Below, one piece after another: positions 5,835 to 9,954 of a DNA stretch of 9,954 nucleotides. The DNA comes from UBA937 sp031549725 (lineage in GTDB: Bacteria > Spirochaetota > Spirochaetia > Treponematales > Breznakiellaceae). The position numbers and the translations under genes are program-made. Position 1 is the first letter of the stretch. Every line of letters starts with the position of its first letter. The notes beneath the pieces were generated by a model. The model was given only the letters and a program-made list of their open reading frames with translations. It made no database searches and was not told the origin of the DNA. The stretch lies in contig JAVBPH010000058.1 of assembly GCA_031549725.1 (NCBI GenBank), forward strand, positions 1-9,954, written 5' to 3'.

Positions 5835-7049
5835 ATGAACCATTTTTTTAAACTGGAAAATACCGTACAACATTACAATTGGGGATCTCCCCGGATGATT
5901 CCCGAACTGGTAGGACAGGAAAACCCTGAAATGACCCCCTGGGCTGAACTGTGGATGGGGATTCATCCCGGCGGACCTTCCTTATGCATCGATGATGAAC
6001 AACACAGGACCATCAGCCTTCCTGATTTGATAAAGGAAAATTCCGGATTTTACCTGGGTAATGAAACCTTGAAGACCTTTGGAACCCTGCCCTATCTATT
6101 CAAGGTTCTTTCAGCGGATAAGCCCCTTTCAATCCAGGCTCACCCCAACCTGGAACAGGCCAGGGCCGGCTGGGAAAAAGAAAATAAAGCGGGTATTGAT
6201 GTTAAAGCCCCGTACAGGAACTATAAGGATCCTAACCATAAACCGGAAATCATCTGTGCATTAAGTCCTTTTACGGCCATGTGCGGTTTCAGGGAACCCG
6301 CTGAAATTGAAAAACTGATGAATGCGGTAAACTGCAGTGCCCTGACCGGGACCCTGGACGCAATAAAGGATAGAGGCCTTAAGGGGTTTCTGGGAGCGTT
6401 GTTTGCCATGTCCCCGGAGGACCGGAAAATCCTGACCGACCACATCCTGGAACATGGCCGGGAACTATCGGCTGGAAATGGGGAATTCAAAACCGAATTT
6501 GATTTGACCGTTTCGTTTGCCCAGCTCTACCCGGAGGACCCTTCCATTATTGCCCCGTTATATTTGAATGTAATCCAGCTTAACCCCGGGGAAGCCATAT
6601 ACCTTTCTGCGGGAATCCTCCACGCGTACGTGTATGGCCTGGGTATGGAACTCATGGCAAACTCGGATAATGTCCTCCGGGGCGGCCTGACCACAAAATA
6701 CGTGGATGTAAATGAATTAAAGGAAGTCCTCATTTTTAAACCCTATAAGCCGGAAATCATAAAACCCTCAGCCGCCGACCGGGGGAGTTTTGCCTATACT
6801 ACAGAATGCAGAGATTTTGAACTGAAGTATATCCAAAACAAAGAAGGGGGAATCAGTTATACCGGGAAGGGGCCTTCCATTATTTTTGTTACCTCCGGAA
6901 CCCTTGCTATAAAGGATACGGTCAATTCCAGGGAATTGATTCTTAAAAAAGGGGAAAGCGCATTTTTACCGCCCGCGGGCAAATCCGACGGAATCATTCT
7001 GGAAGGCTGCTTTGAAATGTATGCCGCTTCTCCCGGTCTTCACCAATGA
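5835..7049 (+). CDS. manA: Mannose-6-phosphate isomerase, class I
   Basis: Zinc-dependent interconversion of mannose 6-phosphate and fructose 6-phosphate, feeding mannose into glycolysis or supplying precursors for GDP-mannose glycans. From the ATG at 5835 it has 404 residues, near the usual 390-400. The metal ligands are present: Gln101 and His103 in PLSIQAHPN, Glu138 in NHKPEI, and His263 in LSAGILHAY; the catalytic Arg is Arg282 in DNVLRGGLT. The N-terminal KLENTVQHYNWGS is the family opening, which favours 5835. Alternatives are ATG 5817 and GTG 5793, in frame; none has a well-placed ribosome site, so the start is uncertain. It follows zapA by about 55 bases and overlaps the next gene by 4. 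Confidence 0.93.
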   Translation: MNHFFKLENTVQHYNWGSPRMIPELVGQENPEMTPWAELWMGIHPGGPSLCIDDEQHRTISLPDLIKENSGFYLGNETLKTFGTLPYLFKVLSADKPLSIQAHPNLEQARAGWEKENKAGIDVKAPYRNYKDPNHKPEIICALSPFTAMCGFREPAEIEKLMNAVNCSALTGTLDAIKDRGLKGFLGALFAMSPEDRKILTDHILEHGRELSAGNGEFKTEFDLTVSFAQLYPEDPSIIAPLYLNVIQLNPGEAIYLSAGILHAYVYGLGMELMANSDNVLRGGLTTKYVDVNELKEVLIFKPYKPEIIKPSAADRGSFAYTTECRDFELKYIQNKEGGISYTGKGPSIIFVTSGTLAIKDTVNSRELILKKGESAFLPPAGKSDGIILEGCFEMYAASPGLHQ

Positions 7050-7498
7050 AGATTTTTGTCGATGCGGACTCCTGTCCAAAACCCGTAAGGGACGCGGTGC
7101 TCCGGGCAGCAAAAAGAACCGGGACAGCCGTTGTGTTTGCTGCGAACCGGCCTATTCCGGGAACCGAAGGGGAAGGAATTACCATGGCGGTGTGCCCCGG
7201 CGGAGAGGGCGCAGCGGATGACTATATTGTCCTCCATGCGGAAAAGGGGGACCTGGCAATTACCCGGGATATTCCCCTGGCTTCCCGGCTGGTGGAACAT
7301 GCCATTGCGGTTATGGATGACCGGGGCCGGATCTACACCCGGGAGAATATCCGGGAACGGCTTTCAATCCGGGATTTTATGGTGGGGCTTGCCGAAAATG
7401 GTCTTGAATTTGAAAGAATAAACTCTTACGGGAAAAAAGAACTGAAACAGTTTTCCGATGGATTTGATAAAACGCTGACAAAACTGATGCGGTCCTAG
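7046..7498 (+). CDS. YaiI/YqxD (UPF0178) family protein
   Basis: A 150-residue protein of normal family length. Conserved blocks are VDADSCP (5-11), a GAADDYIV block (55-62), GDLAITRDIPLA (68-79), DDRGRIYTRENI (91-102) and the C-terminal RDFMVGL. The acidic residues in the first three blocks resemble the active site of PIN-like nucleases, but no activity has been established for this family as far as I know. Its ATG overlaps the manA stop (ATGA), so translation is probably coupled. Its TAG stop (7496-7498) is made from the TA plus first G of the 134-bp repeat that begins there, so the original C-terminus may have been longer or different by a few residues. It ends the plus-strand operon. Confidence 0.9.
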   Translation: MKIFVDADSCPKPVRDAVLRAAKRTGTAVVFAANRPIPGTEGEGITMAVCPGGEGAADDYIVLHAEKGDLAITRDIPLASRLVEHAIAVMDDRGRIYTRENIRERLSIRDFMVGLAENGLEFERINSYGKKELKQFSDGFDKTLTKLMRS

Positions 7499-7633
7499 GG
7501 AAACACTGATTAGTGCCCACAGAGCATTAATCAGTGTATTCTTTAATGCGGGCAATTCTTTGTGCAGCAAAGAATTGCGAAGTGAACCGCTGATTGGTCG
7601 CATATTGCGACCGTTTTAATCAACGGTTCCCTA
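7496..7633 (+). mobile_element. 134-bp MITE-like repeat, copy 2
   Basis: The core 7498-7631 is bordered by TA on both sides and has the same length as copy 1. Ends: GGGAAACACTGATTA and TAATCAACGGTTCCC, an imperfect inverted repeat. It contains three hairpins: CACTGATTA/TAATCAGTG (9 bp), GCAATTCTTTG/CAAAGAATTGC (11 bp, perfect) and GGTCGCA/TGCGACC (7 bp, perfect). The first and last share the TAATCA motif, so end-to-end pairing competes with the inner folds. No ORF. It abuts the UPF0178 gene on the left and the 6S-like RNA candidate on the right. The hairpins have no T-run, so it is not an obvious terminator. Confidence 0.78.
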
Positions 7634-7642
7634 GGTTATGCT
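7614..7642 (+). promoter_or_regulatory. Weak promoter candidate for the 6S-like RNA
   Basis: TATGCT at 7637-7642 is a fair -10 (4 of 6); 17 bases upstream TTTTAA is a poor -35. The start would fall at about 7649-7651, right at the base of the long stem of the RNA candidate. The -35 side lies inside the 134-bp repeat. Confidence 0.25.
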
Positions 7643-7650
7643 ACGCAGAG

Positions 7651-7803
7651 GTCACTTCATAAATACTTATTTCTTCTCAGATCCCTTGGATGCTTCGAGG
7701 GCCTCAGCACAAGTAACCTCAGGGACCGGGGATTCCCGGTGATTGAGGCTCCCGAAACCCCAGTGAGGGGAGATATGTTTTGGTAAGCTATTTATGAAAT
7801 GAG
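7651..7803 (+). ncRNA. Long-hairpin RNA candidate, 6S RNA-like
   Basis: A gene-free stretch that folds into one long rod. The closing stem is 7652-7665 with 7789-7802 (13 of 14 pairs), continued by 7666-7671 with 7782-7787 and 7675-7678 with 7770-7773. A large central bubble follows, with a 6-bp hairpin on its 5' side (7683-7688 with 7696-7701). An inner stem (7702-7706 with 7744-7748) and a GC-rich tip (7725-7730 with 7735-7740) complete it. Flanking GGTTAT (7634-7639) and ATAACC (7809-7814) could extend it to about 180 nt. This closing stem-bubble-apical stem plan is that of 6S RNA, which binds RNA polymerase by mimicking an open promoter. Because it is nearly self-complementary the strand is not certain; plus is chosen from a weak promoter. 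Other ncRNA classes are possible. Confidence 0.45.
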
Positions 7804-7823
7804 TTCTAATAACCGGATTACTT

Positions 7824-7856
7824 CTGTCCCTTCGAAGCTCTCACACTCCGGAACAG
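7824..7856. other. Stem-loop between the RNA candidate and the HD-GYP gene
   Basis: CTGTCCC (7824-7830) pairs with GGAACAG (7850-7856), with a short inner stem. No T-run follows on either strand, so although it lies just past the HD-GYP stop codon it is not a typical terminator. It could be an end structure of either converging transcript. Confidence 0.3.
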
Positions 7857-7886
7857 GGGAAAACCATCTTCCTGATCTTTATGGAT

Positions 7887-9125
7887 TTATTCCTGCTCGG
7901 GGTAGAGGGACTGAACCTGTTTAATATTGGGGAATATCTCAAAGAAAATATCCACCAGTTCGGGATCAAATTTTGTCCCCTTCAGGCTCAGGATCTCATC
8001 CAGGACCCGGTCTTCTGTCCAGGGTTCTTTATACACCCGTTTCGAACAGAGCGCATCGTACACATCCGCCAGGGCAACTATTCTGCCTGTGAGGGGAATT
8101 TCTTCTCCCTTTCTTCCAAGTACATTACCCGCTGAATCGGTCTTTAACGGCAATTCGGTAACAGGATCAACCCAGCCGGGGTATCCCGTACCGTCCCAGT
8201 TTTCATGATGGGTCAGGGCAATATCCTTGGCAATATTGTCCAGGGATGACTGGGGGTCTTCAAACAACTTGGCACCATACAAGGTATGGTGCTGCATGAT
8301 CCGGTATTCTTCAGGGGTAAACCGGGCAGGTTTTTTGAGGATAATGTCCGAAATCGCTACCTTTCCCACATCATGCAGCATGGAGGCAATCCTGAAGGTG
8401 TCCTTAAAACGTTCCCGTATATTTTCCGGAACCGAATGGGTCTGAGCCCAGCGGTCATATATTTCAACCGCATACCCCGCCACCCGGTTAACATGGGTGC
8501 CGGTTTCTTTCGGATCCCGGAGTTCGGACATCTTTATCATCCTTAAGATCATAGCCCGGGTCATTTGGGCCCGCTGGAGCGCCAGGGTACCATTGGATGC
8601 AAAATGGGTTATAAGGAACTCATCGTCCTGGGAAAAAGGAACCGTATTTCCCTGGGAATCCTTGGCATTGATAATCTGGAGAACCCCCAGCAGATTACCC
8701 TCCGCGGTTTTTAAAGGAACCGACAGGGTGGATGTGGTTTTATATCCCGATATTTTATCGTATGAAGTTCCAAAAGAATAAGGAGCATCGGGACTTATAT
8801 TGTATACATCCGGAACGTTTACCAGCTTCTGGGTAAGCGCCGCATATCCCGATATGGACTTTTCACTGATGGGAACTGAAAATACCGAATAAATTAATTT
8901 TTGTCCCGCGGGAAGATCCCTGGACAGGGTATCGTTATGGGCATATTTAATAACCAGTTTATTGTCTTCCCTGACATAAATGGAACCCGCATCGGCATGT
9001 ACCACTTTTCTCGCTTCAAAAAGAATCCGTTCCAGCAGGATATCCAGATCCTGAATTTGATACAATTCAGAATCAAGTTTTATTATGGACTTAAAATCCG
9101 TTTTATCTGTTTTATCTATCGCCAT
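7887..9125 (-). CDS. GAF and HD-GYP domain cyclic-di-GMP phosphodiesterase
   Basis: A 412-residue soluble protein with no membrane segment. A GAF sensor domain covers about residues 20-185 (ADAGSIYVRE, TSTLSVPLK, LLGVLQIINAK). The HD-GYP domain covers about 190-400 with all the expected metal and substrate residues: ETGTHVNRVA (207-216), HDVGK (251-255), H279 in MQHHTLYGAKLF, HHENWDGTGYPG (306-317) and ALADVYDAL (351-359). Such proteins hydrolyse cyclic-di-GMP to pGpG or GMP, here probably under control of a ligand or signal bound by GAF. About 20 residues (VDPVTELPLKTDSAGNVLGR, 319-338) separate the GYP motif from the EEIPLTGRI segment, which is longer than usual. The start ATG at 9125 follows AAGG at spacing 6. 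It lies 39 bases downstream of ppiC on the same strand, probably one operon. Relevant targets in spirochaetes would be motility and chemotaxis, by inference. Confidence 0.92.
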   Translation of the reverse strand: MAIDKTDKTDFKSIIKLDSELYQIQDLDILLERILFEARKVVHADAGSIYVREDNKLVIKYAHNDTLSRDLPAGQKLIYSVFSVPISEKSISGYAALTQKLVNVPDVYNISPDAPYSFGTSYDKISGYKTTSTLSVPLKTAEGNLLGVLQIINAKDSQGNTVPFSQDDEFLITHFASNGTLALQRAQMTRAMILRMIKMSELRDPKETGTHVNRVAGYAVEIYDRWAQTHSVPENIRERFKDTFRIASMLHDVGKVAISDIILKKPARFTPEEYRIMQHHTLYGAKLFEDPQSSLDNIAKDIALTHHENWDGTGYPGWVDPVTELPLKTDSAGNVLGRKGEEIPLTGRIVALADVYDALCSKRVYKEPWTEDRVLDEILSLKGTKFDPELVDIFFEIFPNIKQVQSLYPEQE

Positions 9126-9147
9126 GTAAAACCTTCACCATAATTTT

Positions 9148-9164
9148 CCGGACAGCCTGTCCGG
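9148..9164 (-). other. Intercistronic stem-loop between ppiC and the HD-GYP gene
   Basis: CCGGACA and TGTCCGG form a perfect 7-bp stem with a 3-nt loop, starting at the base after the ppiC TGA stop. No T-run follows toward the HD-GYP gene, so it is more likely a processing or stability element within the shared mRNA than a terminator. Confidence 0.5.
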
Positions 9165-9443
9165 TCAATCCTTTCTTCCTGTACATTTTATAATATGATA
9201 ACCAAACTGGGTCTGAACCACATCTCCCACGGAACCCGGAGACAGCCGTTTAACCGCAGCTTCAAAGGGTGCAACCATCTTACCTGTCCCAAACCAGCCC
9301 AAATCACCGCCGGATGATTTTGAAGGACACGTCGAATATTCCCTTGCCAGGGATTCAAACTGGGCACCCGTTTTTACCCTTTTTAATATCTCATCCGCCA
9401 GAGATCTGTCTTTAACCAATATATGACTTGCCCGCCATTCCAT
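9165..9443 (-). CDS. ppiC: Parvulin-type peptidyl-prolyl cis-trans isomerase
   Basis: A 92-residue stand-alone parvulin, the same size and layout as E. coli PpiC (Par10). It opens with MEWRASHILVKD and has the PpiC core: His7 in ASHILV, Cys39 in STCPS, GGDLGWFGTGKMVAPFE (45-61) with Met56 and Phe60, and FGYHIIK (80-86) with His83. These are the active-site residues of the family. It has no signal peptide, so it is cytoplasmic and assists protein folding by isomerising Xaa-Pro bonds. The start ATG at 9443 has AGGGG 5 bases upstream; a reading continuing 54 codons further upstream would pass through the palindromic repeat and is rejected. It is the first gene of a probable two-gene operon with the HD-GYP phosphodiesterase. 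Confidence 0.93.
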   Translation of the reverse strand: MEWRASHILVKDRSLADEILKRVKTGAQFESLAREYSTCPSKSSGGDLGWFGTGKMVAPFEAAVKRLSPGSVGDVVQTQFGYHIIKCTGRKD

Positions 9444-9463
9444 AAAAACCCCTGTAATCAACA

Positions 9464-9604
9464 ACCCCGCCGCAAACAGCGGGGTATGTTGGTTCTGTAT
9501 GGTAAGGATTATATGCGGGTTTAATACCCCGCAAAACAATTTCTTTGTTGCTTCAAAGAATCGCCCTAAAGAGCGGGGTATTAAACCCGCCGGCGAATAA
9601 AACA
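9464..9604. repeat. Palindromic repeat unit upstream of ppiC
   Basis: An 18-bp perfect inverted repeat, GCGGGTTTAATACCCCGC at about 9515-9532 and its complement at about 9573-9590, encloses a smaller stem (TTCTTTG/CAAAGAA). A separate hairpin, ACCCCGC with GCGGGGT and an outer CAACA/TGTTG (about 9470-9491), sits on the ppiC side. The segment 9487-9567 recurs at 9874-9954. No ORF of its own. It looks like a mobile or amplified non-coding element inserted in front of ppiC. Confidence 0.7.
9508..9513 (-). promoter_or_regulatory. Possible -10 element for ppiC inside the repeat
   Basis: On the minus strand this is a perfect TATAAT, about 65 bases upstream of the ppiC start, but with no good -35 at 16-18 bases. 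The second repeat copy has TAAAAT at the same place. The resulting leader would contain the GC-rich hairpin at 9470-9491. Confidence 0.3.
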
Positions 9605-9607
9605 ACC

Positions 9608-9711
9608 GGGCTTTTTCAGAACTGCAGCGTCTGAAAAAGCAACCCTGGAATTAAGGAAAAATCAGTTTTCCCAGAACCCCTTTCAAAATTAATCAACTTG
9701 CCGAAAGGGCC
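9608..9711. repeat. Three-hairpin repeat, diverged right copy
   Basis: Hairpin 1 pairs GCTTTTTCAGA (9610-9620) with its complement (9630-9640), followed by AACCCT as in the left-edge copy. Hairpin 2 pairs 9655-9660 with 9666-9671. Hairpin 3 pairs CCCTTTC (9678-9684) with GAAAGGG (9703-9709). The order and the sequence of the first hairpin match the element at 1-145, while the middle is shorter. It appears to be an older, decayed member of the same family. Confidence 0.5.
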
Positions 9712-9873
9712 TGATTATATCAATTAATTCTACACATCAGCGCAAAGAAAAACAATACCAGACGCTTTTAAAACATTACTTTTTTGGCATTCATAAAGAA
9801 TTAATGGTTAAATAATCAAAAACCTTCTGCACGCTTTCGCGTGCGAGGCAGAGCGCGCGGGGGCGGCGAGGTT
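9712..9873. other. Gene-free, AT-rich spacer with a G/C-rich end
   Basis: No gene or familiar element is visible. The first 110 bases are AT-rich; from about 9829 the composition switches sharply to GC-rich (a run of GCGCGCGGGGGCGGCG near 9853-9868) just before the second palindromic repeat copy begins. Confidence 0.5.
9816..9844 (-). terminator. Weak terminator candidate for a gene beyond the right edge
   Basis: On the minus strand GCACGC-GAAA-GCGTGC (9844-9829) is a 6-bp stem closed by a GAAA tetraloop, followed after AGAAGG by TTTTT (9822-9818). The six-base gap before the T-run weakens the call. It would end a leftward transcript entering from outside the window. Confidence 0.35.
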
Positions 9874-9954
9874 TGTTGGTTCTGTAAGGTATGGATTTTA
9901 TGTGGGTTTAATACCCATACAATTTTGATTTACAAGATTTTTAGAACGCCCCAG
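9874..9954. repeat. Second copy of the palindromic repeat, cut by the window end
   Basis: TGTTGGTTCTGTAAGGTATG and what follows align over about 80 bases with 9487-9567, including the shared GGGTTTAATACCC core and the CGCCC end. In this copy the core palindrome is TGGGT/ACCCA. The right arm of the longer inverted repeat would lie beyond 9954. Confidence 0.65.

Noticed and set aside
5405..5836. Minus-strand open reading frame opposite zapA
   Set aside because: Shadow of the coiled-coil gene and zapA; no independent support.
7651..7803. SRP RNA, tmRNA or RNase P RNA as identity of the structured RNA
   Set aside because: The SRP GGAAGGAAGCAG-type apical motif, tRNA-like ends of tmRNA and the conserved RNase P core are all absent.
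9444..9605. A 54-codon N-terminal extension of ppiC, with a start at 9605
   Set aside because: It runs through the palindromic repeat, has no family similarity, and the ATG at 9443 gives the exact length and start of PpiC-type parvulins with a ribosome site.

Overview
The window looks like chromosome from a spirochaete, most likely a Treponema of the termite-gut type. This is inferred from three things: the order infC-rpmI-rplT followed directly by cell-division genes, small exported proteins with a spirochaete-style lipobox and no obvious relatives elsewhere, and a moderate base composition. I could not run a database search, so the genus is a judgement.

Left part (1-3365, minus strand). 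Three envelope genes read leftward: a signal-peptide serine protease with a C-terminal barrel-like region, a small lipoprotein, and a small exported protein overlapping it. A 134-bp transposon-like repeat separates the protease from the lipoprotein. The set ends at a strong terminator inside a three-hairpin repeat at the left edge.

Divergent intergenic region (3366-3901). This holds a promoter for infC on the plus strand. On the minus strand it holds a good promoter for the protease gene whose transcript would begin at a terminator-like hairpin, followed by a second such structure in a leader of about 330 nt.

Central plus-strand operon (3902-7498). Tightly packed genes: infC (UUG start), rpmI, rplT, a ZapB-like coiled-coil protein, zapA, manA and a YaiI/UPF0178 protein. 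The operon joins translation initiation and 50S assembly with Z-ring assembly and mannose-6-phosphate metabolism. Its last stop codon is formed by the edge of the second 134-bp repeat.

Gap 7499-7886. Next to that repeat is a long, imperfectly paired RNA-like structure of about 150-180 nt with a central bubble, side hairpin and GC-rich tip. It resembles 6S RNA in architecture, but I cannot prove that identity.

Right part (7887-9443, minus strand). ppiC (parvulin prolyl isomerase) is followed by a GAF plus HD-GYP cyclic-di-GMP phosphodiesterase, with a small stem-loop between them. Upstream of ppiC, 9444-9954 has no gene. It is filled with palindromic repeats: a unit with an 18-bp perfect inverted repeat, a second copy of it cut by the window end, and a diverged copy of the left-edge three-hairpin element.

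The coding content is largely ordinary housekeeping. The less ordinary material is the three families of short structured repeats, the 6S-like RNA candidate, the protease with its attenuator-like leader, and the insertion in the HD-GYP domain.
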